A DNA stretch of 64,000 nt from positions 209,433 through 273,432 of the forward strand of contig NZ_JAAOLY010000008.1 in NCBI RefSeq assembly GCF_011601275.1. Direction: 5' to 3'. This DNA is from Janthinobacterium lividum. Lineage in GTDB: Bacteria; Pseudomonadota; Gammaproteobacteria; Burkholderiales; Burkholderiaceae_D. Shown in pieces: positions 19,350 to 27,214 of this stretch. Numbering within the stretch: position 1 is the stretch's first letter; each line of letters opens with the position of its first letter. Made by a program: the position numbers and the translations under genes. The notes beneath the pieces were generated by a model, which was not told where the DNA came from, searched no databases, and saw only the letters and a list, made by a program, of their open reading frames with translations.

Positions 19350-21301
19350 TCATCGGCACCGCAGGCCATATCGACCATGGCAAGACGACCTTGACGCGCG
19401 CGCTGACGGGCGTGCACACGGACCGTCTGAAGGAAGAGCAGGCGCGCGGCATTTCGATTGAACTCGGCTACGCCTATCTGCCGCTGGCGGATGGCACGGT
19501 GCTGGGCGTGATCGACGTGCCGGGCCACGAAAAATTCATCCGCGCCATGGCTTCCGGCGTGACGGGCATCGACTTCGCCTTGCTCGTGGTGGCGGCCGAC
19601 GACGGCATCATGCCGCAGACGCACGAACACCTGGCCATCTTGCAACTGCTGGGCGTGACGCGGGGCGCCGTGGCGCTGACCAAGATCGACCGCGCCGACA
19701 GCGCCCGCGTGGCGCAGGTGGAGGCGGACATCGAAGCGCTGCTGGCCGGCACGCCGCTGGCGGGCAGCCCGATTTTCCCCACGGCCGCCAATCTTGACAA
19801 CGATGCCGGCGTGGCCGCCTTGCTGGCGCACCTGACGCAAGTGGCGCGCAGCCTGCCGCAGCGCGACGAGCGGCGTTTGTTCCGCCTGGGCGTGGACCGC
19901 GTGTTCACCTTGTCGGGGCAGGGCACCATCGTTACGGGCACGGCGCTGGCGGGCCGCGCGCAGGTGGACGACATGCTGCAACTGGCGCCCGGCGGCGCGC
20001 AGGCGCGCGTGCGCAGCATCCATGCGCAGAACCGGGCGGCCGAAACGGGCATGGCGGGCCAGAGATTGGCGCTGAACCTGGCCGGCATCGACCGCGAGCG
20101 CATCGAGCGGGGCAACTGGATCGTCGCGCCCGAGCTGGCGCAGTGTTCCGAGCGCCTCGACGTGGAACTGACGCTCTTGCCCGACGCGGGCGTGCAGCTG
20201 AAAGCCTGGTCGCCGCTGCACGTGCACCTGGGCGCGGCGCACCAGCTGGCGCGCGCCGTCATGCTCGATGGCGAGACCCTGTCGCCGGGGCAGACGGGAA
20301 GAGTACAGCTGGTGTTCGACGCCCCCATGCACGGCGTGCCGGGCGACCGCTTCGTCGTGCGCAACGCGCAAGCGACGCAGACCGTGGGCGGCGGCATGGT
20401 GCTCGATCCCTTCGGCCCGGCGCGCAAGCGGCGCAGCCCGGCCAGGCTGGCCTGGCTCGATGCGCTGGCCGCGTTCATCGCGCACGGCGACTATGCGGCC
20501 CTGCTGGCGCAAAGCCCGCTGGGGCTGCGCGAGTCGCTGCTGGTGCGCCTGTCCTTGCTGCCGGCGGACGCCCTGGCGCTGCCGCCCGAGACGCGGCGCA
20601 TCGCCCTGCGCGGTGGCGACGCCCTGCTGGTGGCGCCGCCAGCGTTGCTGGCGCTGCAAGAGCGGGTGCTGGCCGCACTGGAAAACTTCCACGCGCGCGC
20701 CCCCGACGAGGCGGGGCCGGAACTGTGGCGCCTGAAACGCATCGTCGACGCGGAGATGGAAGACGCCTTGTGGAGCCACCTGGTCGAAGGCTTGCTGGCG
20801 CGCGGCGAGATACTGGCGCGCGGCGCCAGTCTGCACTTGCCGACGCACAGCGTGGAATTGACGCCGCAGGAGCAGGCGGTGGCCGAACCCTTGCTGGCCG
20901 CGCTGGAGCAGGGGCGAGCCGATCCGCCGTGGACGCGCGACCTGGCGCGGGGCTTCGGTCTGGCCGAGGACGAGACGCGCAGGCTGTTGCGCAAACTTGC
21001 CAAGGCAGGCCAGATCAGCCAGGTGGTGCACGACCTGTTCTATCACCAGGCGGCGCTGGCCGAGCTGGCGCAACTGGTGCGCACCCTGACCGAAAAAGCG
21101 GAACTGGACGAGAGCCTGGCGCCCGGTTCCGGCGCCGTGGGCGCGGCCACCTTCCGCGACGCCAGCGGCCTGGGCCGCAAGCGGGCGATCCAGGTCTTGG
21201 AATTCTTCGACCGCGTCGGTTATACTCGTCGTGTTGGCAATGGGCATCTATTGCGCCCGCAGGCGCTGTGGTCCTATACGGCAGCCTTGCCCAACAGCTA
21301 A
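19346..21301 (+). CDS. selB: Selenocysteine-specific elongation factor SelB
   Basis: SelB delivers Sec-tRNA(Sec) to the ribosome at UGA codons by binding the SECIS hairpin. The 651-residue protein has an N-terminal GTPase domain with G1 GHIDHGKT (residues 7-14), the G2 region [13 protein letters not shown]3 [12 protein letters not shown] and G4 TKID. EF-Tu-like beta domains follow, then C-terminal winged helices ([49 protein letters not shown]) that bind mRNA. The start ATG overlaps the selA stop. tRNA-Sec lies 20 bp downstream, so selA, selB and selC are probably one transcript. Confidence 0.96.
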   Translation: MIIGTAGHIDHGKTTLTRALTGVHTDRLKEEQARGISIELGYAYLPLADGTVLGVIDVPGHEKFIRAMASGVTGIDFALLVVAADDGIMPQTHEHLAILQLLGVTRGAVALTKIDRADSARVAQVEADIEALLAGTPLAGSPIFPTAANLDNDAGVAALLAHLTQVARSLPQRDERRLFRLGVDRVFTLSGQGTIVTGTALAGRAQVDDMLQLAPGGAQARVRSIHAQNRAAETGMAGQRLALNLAGIDRERIERGNWIVAPELAQCSERLDVELTLLPDAGVQLKAWSPLHVHLGAAHQLARAVMLDGETLSPGQTGRVQLVFDAPMHGVPGDRFVVRNAQATQTVGGGMVLDPFGPARKRRSPARLAWLDALAAFIAHGDYAALLAQSPLGLRESLLVRLSLLPADALALPPETRRIALRGGDALLVAPPALLALQERVLAALENFHARAPDEAGPELWRLKRIVDAEMEDALWSHLVEGLLARGEILARGASLHLPTHSVELTPQEQAVAEPLLAALEQGRADPPWTRDLARGFGLAEDETRRLLRKLAKAGQISQVVHDLFYHQAALAELAQLVRTLTEKAELDESLAPGSGAVGAATFRDASGLGRKRAIQVLEFFDRVGYTRRVGNGHLLRPQALWSYTAALPNS

Positions 21302-21311
21302 GTACTTAGCT
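21296..21311. repeat. Perfect 16-bp palindrome spanning the selB stop
   Basis: AGCTAAGT|ACTTAGCT is a perfect palindrome; the selB TAA (21299-21301) is part of its left arm. It lies 10 bp before tRNA-Sec and would form a short hairpin in the selB-selC precursor RNA. Confidence 0.6.
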
Positions 21312-21321
21312 CAGGCACCGC

Positions 21322-21417
21322 GGAAAGCACACTCATCCGGTGATGTGGCCGGGCTTCAAACCCGGTGGAGGGCGTCAGACGTTCTCCCGTAGGTTCGACT
21401 CCTACTGTTTTCCGCCA
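21322..21417 (+). tRNA. selC: tRNA-Sec (anticodon TCA)
   Basis: A 96-nt tRNA including encoded CCA. It shows the bacterial Sec hallmarks: an 8-bp acceptor (GGAAAGCA/TGTTTTCC with one G-T pair), anticodon TCA at 21356-21358 in CTTCAAA, a long variable arm, and a T-arm with GGTTCGACTCC. It decodes the UGA in fdnG at the start of the same locus. Confidence 0.95.
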
Positions 21418-21564
21418 GTTACTTTTCATCTCATCCCCTCGCGCATGACGTTCTGCTGGCGTTGGCTTGTTGCCACGCTGCCGAAAATAGTTGATTGAAC
21501 TGGCAATATGCGGCGATGCCGTAGGGGAGGCGATGGTAACATCGGCTTGAATCCCCTGTAGCAG

Positions 21565-22290
21565 ATGAAAGCAAGCATGAAACAAGGAAGCATGGCACGG
21601 CTGCTGGCAGTGGCGCTGCTGATGCCGGCGCTGGCCGCGGCGGCCGGCCTGCGCATCGTCGGCGAGCATTTGCCGCCATCGAGCATGATGGAAGGCAATG
21701 TCGTCGTGGGACGTGAAACGCTCAAGGTGCGCGACATCATGGCGCGCGCCGGAATTGCCTACAGTATCGAACTGCTGCCATGGAAGCGCGCGTACGCGCA
21801 GGCGCTGCGCGAAGCCGACACCTGTATCTTTTCCACCAGCCGCACGCAGGAGCGCGAAGCGCAATTTCGCTGGATCGGCCCCCTCAACGAAGCGGAATGG
21901 ATACTCTATGGCCTGGCCGAGCGGCACCTGGCGCTGCGCACGCTCGACGATGCGCGCGGCCTGGTGATCGGTACGGTGCTCGGCGACGCGCGCGACGACT
22001 ACCTGCGCCAGCGCGGCATGAACGTGGCGCCCGTGACGCAGGAGTGGCTCAATCCGCAAAAACTGCTGCTGGGGCGCATCGACCTGTGGGCCGTGGGCAT
22101 GGCCGTGGGCAGCAAGCCCTTTGTGGGCAAGGAATGGGCGGGCAAGGTGGTGCCGCTGCTGACTTTTAATCGCGTGCAGACTTACCTGGCCTGCAACAAG
22201 CAACTGCCCGAGGCGCAGGTGGCGGCCATGCAGCGGGCGGCGGCCGCCATGCGCCGCGACGGCGGCATGGCGCGCGAGCAGGTACGCTGA
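21565..22290 (+). CDS. Periplasmic solute-binding protein (SBP family 3-like)
   Basis: A 241-residue exported protein resembling the amino-acid-binding SBP_bac_3 group. It has a signal peptide (LLAVALLMPALAAAAG), then GLRIVGEHLPPSSMM, the hinge-type segment ELLPWKRAYAQALREADTCIFSTSRTQEREAQFRWIGPL, and a short C-terminal lobe. No permease or ATPase gene is adjacent, so it may act as a stand-alone sensor or with distant partners; the ligand is unknown. Either ATG 21565 or ATG 21577 could be the start. It ends 1 bp from the convergent siaD stop. Confidence 0.8.
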   Translation: MKASMKQGSMARLLAVALLMPALAAAAGLRIVGEHLPPSSMMEGNVVVGRETLKVRDIMARAGIAYSIELLPWKRAYAQALREADTCIFSTSRTQEREAQFRWIGPLNEAEWILYGLAERHLALRTLDDARGLVIGTVLGDARDDYLRQRGMNVAPVTQEWLNPQKLLLGRIDLWAVGMAVGSKPFVGKEWAGKVVPLLTFNRVQTYLACNKQLPEAQVAAMQRAAAAMRRDGGMAREQVR

Positions 22291-22291
22291 T

Positions 22292-23032
22292 TCAGCTTTC
22301 CAGCCACTGGCGCACACAGTTGCGTCCTTCGCGCTTGGCCTGGTACAGGGCCTGGTCCGCATGGCTGTAGGCCGTTTCGAACGGCGTGCCGGCGCGGTTC
22401 CAGCTCAGGCCCACGCTGACGGTGATGGCGCGCGTGATGGGCGCCGCATGGCGCTGGCGGCCGACCGCCTCGCAGATGCGCTGCGCCACTTGCGCCGCGT
22501 CGTCGCGCGAAGAGGTGGGCCAGACGACGGAAAATTCTTCGCCGCCGACCCGGCCGATGGCCGTCTCCTGTCCCAGCAATCCTTTCAGGCAGTCGACCAC
22601 GGCCTGGATCACGCCGTCGCCGGCGGGGTGGCCGAAGTCGTCGTTGACTTGCTTGAATAAATCGATATCGAGCACGATCAGCGCCATGTCGCCCTGCGCC
22701 AGGCAGCGCGACGCGTGGTCGATCACGGCGCCGCGGTTCAGGGCGCCCGTCAGCGGGTCGTGCGTGGCGCGGTATTCGAGCTGGCCGGCCAGGGTTTGCA
22801 ATTGGCGGTTCAGCAGATGCATGTCGCGCTCGGCGCGGTCGCTGCGGCCGATCAGGCGCCGCGTCTCGCGCATCAGCCGCTCGTAGTGGATGATCAGTTC
22901 ACCGAGCACGCGCCGCTGTTCCGCGCCCGAGGCGTTGGCGTCGGCGTGCATGCGGCGCGCGGCGGCCAGCGCCGCCGCTTCCACGGTGAACAGGTCGGGC
23001 TCCAGGCCGGACTCGGAGAGGGCGGCGTGCAT
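22292..23032 (-). CDS. siaD: Diguanylate cyclase, SiaD-type
   Basis: A GGDEF-domain enzyme making cyclic di-GMP. The 246-residue protein has an N-terminal helical/coiled-coil part (HADANASGAEQRRVLGELIIHYERL) and then a full GGDEF domain: ATHDPLTGALNRGA, DIDLFKQVNDDFGHPAGD and the active-site loop VGGEEF. It has no membrane helix or sensor domain, matching P. aeruginosa SiaD, whose activity depends on binding SiaC. It is the last gene of the four-gene operon, with 3 bp between the siaC stop and its ATG. Assignment rests on domain content plus gene order. Confidence 0.85.
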   Translation of the reverse strand: MHAALSESGLEPDLFTVEAAALAAARRMHADANASGAEQRRVLGELIIHYERLMRETRRLIGRSDRAERDMHLLNRQLQTLAGQLEYRATHDPLTGALNRGAVIDHASRCLAQGDMALIVLDIDLFKQVNDDFGHPAGDGVIQAVVDCLKGLLGQETAIGRVGGEEFSVVWPTSSRDDAAQVAQRICEAVGRQRHAAPITRAITVSVGLSWNRAGTPFETAYSHADQALYQAKREGRNCVRQWLES

Positions 23033-23035
23033 GCC

Positions 23036-23434
23036 CTAGCTGCCTTGCACGGGATGGTCGTGGAAATCGAGCGCCGTGAAGTCCTGCTGCAGCTCCTCGC
23101 CGAATTCCAGGATGGTGTCGTCGTCTTCGTCGTGGTACCAGTTCAGGCGCACCTGGTTGCCGTCCACGGCAGCCTGGTTCAGGGTGTCGAACAGGGTAAA
23201 CAGCATCTTCGTGCTCGAGCTGTTGAAGTAGGCCAGCGAGACGTTGACGGTGATGGCCGCTTCGCGGCAGCCTTCCAGGTAGGCGCGCACGGCGGCGATC
23301 AGCGGGCCATAGAAGGCGGCTGCGTTTTCCGGATACGATTCGCCCTTGATCGACAGGGTGTGCTGCTCGAAACGGAAGTCGATTTCGGGCGAACTCGGGG
23401 TCGCGGCGATGAACAGTGGTGACGGTAATTGCAT
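23036..23434 (-). CDS. siaC: SiaC-type regulatory phosphoprotein (DUF1987)
   Basis: In P. aeruginosa, SiaC is an anti-sigma-antagonist-like protein that activates SiaD when unphosphorylated. SiaB phosphorylates it on a threonine and SiaA removes the phosphate. This 132-residue protein has the DUF1987 pattern FRFEQHTLSIKGESYPENAAAFYGPL and LAYFNSSSTKMLFTLFDTL; Thr75 lies where the phosphorylated threonine is expected. The ATG has AGGAAA seven bases upstream. It lies between the kinase and cyclase genes, exactly as in the sia operon. Confidence 0.87.
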   Translation of the reverse strand: MQLPSPLFIAATPSSPEIDFRFEQHTLSIKGESYPENAAAFYGPLIAAVRAYLEGCREAAITVNVSLAYFNSSSTKMLFTLFDTLNQAAVDGNQVRLNWYHDEDDDTILEFGEELQQDFTALDFHDHPVQGS

Positions 23435-23456
23435 ATACTTTCCTGAGTCGGCTCTT

Positions 23457-24014
23457 TCAAATGATGGCTTTGATGCAGAAGATGGTGTGGCCCGGTTCCT
23501 GGGGATCCTGGACGAACTCGAATTCCAGCGGCTCGCTGGCGTCGCGCGCCATGGTGAGAAAACCCAGGCCCGCGCCCTTGCTGTCGGCCGGCGCTTCCTC
23601 GCGCAGCGCCTTTTTATACGCGAGGCGGATTTCTTCCATCGTCATCGTGTGCAGCGGTTCCAGGCGGGCGCGGATCTGCGCCACGTTGTCCGTCGAGACG
23701 GGGTTGGCGCACAGCAGGAAAAAGCTGTCGCCGCGCGTGCCGATGCAAAACGAGCCGCGCCGCATCTGCTGGTCCAGCTGCGCATCGGGCGTCAGGCTGT
23801 CGGCGGAATAGTGCATGATGTTTTGCGACATCTCGATGAACGAGGAAAAGATGCGCCGCCGCGTGGGCCCGGCCGCGCCGGCCGTATCGAGGCGCGCCTT
23901 GATGGTTTCGGAAATGGCGTTCACCACGTGCTGCGAGAAATAGCCCACGTAAAAAAAGATGATGTTGCGCTTGCGCGCCACATCCCAAAACTCGTTGAAT
24001 TCTTCGTACAGCAC
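23457..24014 (-). CDS. siaB: SiaB-type protein kinase (DUF6272)
   Basis: SiaB is a cytosolic histidine-kinase-like ATPase fold that phosphorylates SiaC. The 185-residue product contains YEEFNEFWDVARKRNIIFFYVGYFSQ, RRRIFSSFIEMSQNIMHYS (an N-box-like helix) and GAGLGFLTMARDASEPLEFEF (a G-box-like segment). The start is GTG 24014: AGGAG lies 7 bases upstream and the family sequence begins there. The frame stays open far upstream across siaA, so a naive longest-ORF start would be badly wrong. siaC follows 22 bp downstream. Confidence 0.85.
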   Translation of the reverse strand: MLYEEFNEFWDVARKRNIIFFYVGYFSQHVVNAISETIKARLDTAGAAGPTRRRIFSSFIEMSQNIMHYSADSLTPDAQLDQQMRRGSFCIGTRGDSFFLLCANPVSTDNVAQIRARLEPLHTMTMEEIRLAYKKALREEAPADSKGAGLGFLTMARDASEPLEFEFVQDPQEPGHTIFCIKAII

Positions 24015-24079
24015 GTCCGTGCTCCTGGCTAGCCGGTGACCCGGTTTCTTGTTGATAAGGTGGCTCGATGGCGCCAAAA

Positions 24080-25318
24080 CTACAGGCGGAAACAGAAAAA
24101 GGTCAGGTCGTCGCGGCGCGGCTGCGCTCCCTGCCAGGCGGCGCTGTCCTGCAGCAGGGCCGCCGCCACGTCGCCGGCGGGAGCGTCGCGCCGCGCCAGC
24201 AGCTGCTCGCGCATGCGCCGCTTGCCGTAGGCGATGTCGCGCGCGCCGCCGATCTGGTCGAGCAAGCCGTCGGTGGTGAGGAACAGCAGGCTGCCGTCGG
24301 GTATGGCCAGCGTCTCGTTGTGCCAGCAGTAGCCGGCCGGCGTGTCGACATAGCCCACGCCCATGCGCGCGCCGTCGATGGCGCGCACGCTCTCGTCGCC
24401 CGGAGCCACCACGTGCAGCGCCAGTTTCGCCCCCGCGAAACGCAGGCTGGCGCTGGCCGTGTCGTAGCACAAAAAGGCGCAATCCATGCCGTCGTTCGAG
24501 CCGGCGTGGCCGGTGGCCTCGCCGCTGCTGGCACCGTCCTGGCCCAGCAAGGTCTTGATGGCGCGGCTGACGGCGCCGATCAGGGCGGCCGGATCGTGCG
24601 GCCCCAGTTCGCGCAGGGCCTGGCTGAGGGCCGACGAGGCGATCAGGGTCATGAAGGCGCCCGGCACGCCGTGGCCGGTGCAGTCGGCGATGGCGGCGAA
24701 CCAGCCGCCCGCATGGCGTTCGAAAAAGTAGAAGTCGCCGCCGACCACGTCGCGCGGCTGCCATTCCAGGTGCGCATCGGGCAGGGTGGCGCGCAATTCC
24801 GCATCGGAAGTGCGCAGCAGGGCGCGCTGGATCACGCTGGCGTAATCGATGCTGTGCATGATTTGCCGGTTCTTTTCGGCCTGCATGGTGGCCACCACGT
24901 TCATCAGCTGCAAGCCGAAGCCCACGCCGGCCAGCGCGCCAGCCTCGGTGATGATGAAGCCGTCGGCCAGCGCCTTTTCGCCCGCTTCCACGGCGCGGAA
25001 GGTGAGGTCTTCGATGCTCATGGCACCGTCGACGATCAGCGGTTCCTTGTCCATGAAGGCGATGCAGCTCTTCTTGCCGTACACCTCGTGATAGAAGGGC
25101 TTGGACATCTGCGACATGAAGATGTTGCGGCTGATCAAGCCGATAGGGCGCTGCTGCTCCGTTACGGGCAGGCTCATCATGTCGCGCCGTTCCGTGAACA
25201 GTTCCAGCACGGCGAAATTGCTGGCGTCGGCCTGCACGGATTCCGTGGGGATGCACAGGTCGGACGCCACGGACGTGCGATAACGGGGAAGATGCAATCG
25301 AGAAGCGTTGAACTCCAC
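24080..25318 (-). CDS. siaA: SiaA-like PP2C/SpoIIE phosphatase with soluble N-terminal sensor region
   Basis: A PPM-type serine/threonine phosphatase expected to dephosphorylate SiaC. The C-terminal SpoIIE domain shows WQPRDVVGGDFYFFE, AIADCTGHGVPGAFMTLIASSAL, LFLTTDGLLDQIGG and the closing RRDDLTFFCFRL, with metal-binding aspartates in place. The N-terminal 150 residues (SDLCIPTESVQADASNFAVLEL, LPVTEQQRPIGLISRNIFMSQM) look like a CBS-pair region and lack membrane helices, unlike the membrane HAMP-bearing SiaA of P. aeruginosa. GTG 25318 after AAAGG is my choice (412 residues); TTG 25378 would add 20. It is the first gene of siaABCD. Confidence 0.82.
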   Translation of the reverse strand: MEFNASRLHLPRYRTSVASDLCIPTESVQADASNFAVLELFTERRDMMSLPVTEQQRPIGLISRNIFMSQMSKPFYHEVYGKKSCIAFMDKEPLIVDGAMSIEDLTFRAVEAGEKALADGFIITEAGALAGVGFGLQLMNVVATMQAEKNRQIMHSIDYASVIQRALLRTSDAELRATLPDAHLEWQPRDVVGGDFYFFERHAGGWFAAIADCTGHGVPGAFMTLIASSALSQALRELGPHDPAALIGAVSRAIKTLLGQDGASSGEATGHAGSNDGMDCAFLCYDTASASLRFAGAKLALHVVAPGDESVRAIDGARMGVGYVDTPAGYCWHNETLAIPDGSLLFLTTDGLLDQIGGARDIAYGKRRMREQLLARRDAPAGDVAAALLQDSAAWQGAQPRRDDLTFFCFRL

Positions 25319-25469
25319 AGCGGCTACCTTTACATGACGATCGGACCCTTGTTGTCGCGACAGCAAGGCGACTGACAAACAGGCAATATCATCATGGTAG
25401 CCTTTGAATGTGACGGCTTGATTACGAGCTTGTCAAAACCGTATGCAAGATGGCTGCATGGCAAGCAAC

Positions 25470-26060
25470 TTACAGGCGCCGGGCCAGCGCCCGCGCCTGT
25501 TCCAGCCAGCGCTCGCGCTGCGCTTCGGTGGAGTTCAAAATGGGACCGAAGCAGGCCACTCTGACGGGCTTGACGCCGCAAAATTCCAGAGTCGTCTTGC
25601 GCAGCTGGTGGATGCCGGGCATGTGGTAGATCCAGCGGAAATACCAGGGCGGCGTATCCATCGATACCAGTAGCTGGGCCGTACGGCCCTTCAGCAGCTG
25701 GGCAGGGAAGGCCTTGCCGGGGCGATACTTGAAGGCAAAACCGGGCAGGAAGACGCGGTCGACAAAGCCTTTCAGCAGGGCCGGTGCGCCGCCCCACCAG
25801 ATCGGGTAGGCGAACACCAGGTGTTCGGCCCAAGTGATGGCTTCCTGCGCGGCCAGCAAGTCCGCTTCCAGCGGCTGCACCTGGCGGTAGCCTTCATGCA
25901 GGTTCTGGTCGAAGTCCAGCTGGCCCAGGCGCAGTTCGCGCACGGTGTGGCCTTCGCTGCGGGCCGTGGCGGCGTAGGCTTCGGCCAGGGCGGCGCAATA
26001 GCTGTCGCTGGACGGGTGGCCGAGAATAATCAAAATGCGCTTGGGTGTCGTCTTGGTCAT
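25470..26060 (-). CDS. NAD(P)H-dependent quinone reductase (flavodoxin-like fold)
   Basis: A soluble FMN/FAD flavoprotein of the NQO1/MdaB/KefF group that reduces quinones by two electrons. The 196-residue protein begins RILIILGHPSSDSYCAALAEAY (phosphate-binding loop) and has the family signature YPIWWGGAPALLKGFVDRVFLPGFAF, then LLVSMDTPPWYFRWIYHMPG. It lies 59 bp downstream of a same-strand MerR gene, so the pair resembles a redox- or electrophile-sensing unit in which MerR controls the reductase. The physiological substrate is not visible in the sequence. Confidence 0.88.
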   Translation of the reverse strand: MTKTTPKRILIILGHPSSDSYCAALAEAYAATARSEGHTVRELRLGQLDFDQNLHEGYRQVQPLEADLLAAQEAITWAEHLVFAYPIWWGGAPALLKGFVDRVFLPGFAFKYRPGKAFPAQLLKGRTAQLLVSMDTPPWYFRWIYHMPGIHQLRKTTLEFCGVKPVRVACFGPILNSTEAQRERWLEQARALARRL

Positions 26061-26092
26061 GATGCAGGCTGTCCGTTAAAGAAGAGCTTGCA

Positions 26093-26123
26093 TGCTAAAG
26101 CCTGTCCCTAGTGGCAGAGTCAA
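26093..26123 (-). promoter_or_regulatory. Possible MerR-type promoter of the quinone reductase
   Basis: On the minus strand, TTGACT (26118-26123, overlapping the merR-like stop) is followed after an over-long 18-19 bp spacer by a weak -10 (TTTAGC or TTAGCA). The spacer holds an imperfect dyad, ACTAGGG-N5-CTTTAGC. Over-long spacers with a central dyad are typical of MerR-activated promoters. The -10 is poor, so this is tentative. Confidence 0.4.
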
Positions 26124-26485
26124 GCGGCCTCTTGCAGACGCTGGCGCGCCAGGCAGTCGCCGATTTCCGTATCGATGTCGGCCAGCTGCGAGTCGAGCTG
26201 GCGCAGGCGGGCGATATCCTGCTGCACTTGCGCGCGCTTGGCGGCGATGTGCTGCGACAGGGCGGCCCAGTCGGTATCGTCGCCGGCCAGGACGGGCAGC
26301 AGTTCGGCCAGGCGGAAGCCCAGGACTTGCGCCTGGCGTATCAATTTGACTTGCGCCAGGTCTTGCTGCGTGTAGACGCGATAGGCGCCCGAGCGGCGCA
26401 CGTCGCCCAGCAAGCCCAGCGCTTCATAGTGGCGCAAGGCCTTGGGCGAGGTGCCCGCCAGGCGGGCGATTTCTCCGATGTACAT
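26120..26485 (-). CDS. MerR family transcriptional regulator
   Basis: A 121-residue DNA-binding activator. The N-terminal winged helix is complete (MYIGEIARLAGTSPKALRHYEALGLLG...RVYTQQDLAQVKLIRQAQVLGFRL) and is followed by a dimerising coiled coil (IAAKRAQVQQDIARLRQLDSQLADID). No cysteines that would bind metal or an Fe-S cluster are present, which argues against MerR, CueR or SoxR sensing modes. The ATG is preceded by AAGGAT. The quinone reductase lies immediately downstream and is the obvious candidate target. Confidence 0.9.
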   Translation of the reverse strand: MYIGEIARLAGTSPKALRHYEALGLLGDVRRSGAYRVYTQQDLAQVKLIRQAQVLGFRLAELLPVLAGDDTDWAALSQHIAAKRAQVQQDIARLRQLDSQLADIDTEIGDCLARQRLQEAA

Positions 26486-26553
26486 GGGTGATCCTTTTTC
26501 AAGCTTGGTCGAATCTTACCGCAAGGCAGCGGCACCCAGATACCCATGCACCC

Positions 26554-26991
26554 TCAGGCCCGGCGCGGCGGGACTTTCTTGGCCGTACATTCGGCGCAGG
26601 TGCCGTACAACGACAGCGCGTGCTCGTGCAGCACGAAGCCCCGCTCGGCGGCGATTTCGTTCTGGCGCAGTTCGATGCCTTCGTCGACGAATTCATCGAC
26701 CTTGCCGCAACCCGTGCAGACCAGGTGGTCGTGGTGCTGGCCTTCGTTCAGTTCGAAGACGGCGTGGCCCGATTCGAAGTGGCGGCGAAACAGAATGCCC
26801 GCTTCGGCAAACTGCATCAGCACGCGGTAGATGGTGGCCAGGCCCACGTCGATTTTTTCGGCCAGCAAGAGTTTGTAGACGTCGTCCGCACTCAGGTGCT
26901 TGATCGTGCCTTCTTGAAACAGCTGCAGAATCCGCAAGCGGGGGATGGTCACTTTCAAGCCCGATTCACGCAGTTCCCTCAATATATCCAT
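26554..26991 (-). CDS. fur: Ferric uptake regulator Fur
   Basis: Fe2+-dependent repressor of iron uptake genes. The 145-residue protein has the winged helix (SGLKVTIPRLRILQLFQE, KLLLAEKIDVGLATIYRVLMQFAEAGI), the histidine-rich metal region (HFESGHAVFELNEGQHHDHLVCTGCGKVDEFVDEGIE) and a second cysteine pair (CAECTAKK). I chose ATG 26991, because AAGGA lies nine bases before it and the product begins like other Fur proteins; the frame extends to 27150 without support. A Fur box sits just upstream, which suggests autoregulation. Another Fur paralogue elsewhere in the genome cannot be excluded. Confidence 0.9.
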   Translation of the reverse strand: MDILRELRESGLKVTIPRLRILQLFQEGTIKHLSADDVYKLLLAEKIDVGLATIYRVLMQFAEAGILFRRHFESGHAVFELNEGQHHDHLVCTGCGKVDEFVDEGIELRQNEIAAERGFVLHEHALSLYGTCAECTAKKVPPRRA

Positions 26992-27039
26992 GTCTCCCAT
27001 TCCTTTTTGTAGTCGCCTAGCGAGGTCATTCATTATATC

Positions 27040-27058
27040 GCAAATGATAATCATTACT
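27040..27058. promoter_or_regulatory. Fur box upstream of fur
   Basis: The core TGATAATCAT (27045-27054) gives 15 of 19 matches to the Fur consensus, 49 bp upstream of the fur start; a further CTCATTTG half-site lies next to it. It could control fur and, less likely, the divergent LysR gene that starts at 27215. Confidence 0.75.
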
Positions 27059-27214
27059 ATTCTCATTTGTATCGTGTGAACTGGAAATAGTATGCTGGCC
27101 GGCTGGCCTGCAAACCAGTGACATCGGTGCAAGGCCCGATTGCGTTGCACGCATCTTGCGTCGGTATTGCAAAATCAAGAGCGATATCGCTACACTGTGC
27201 AGCAAGGAATAACA

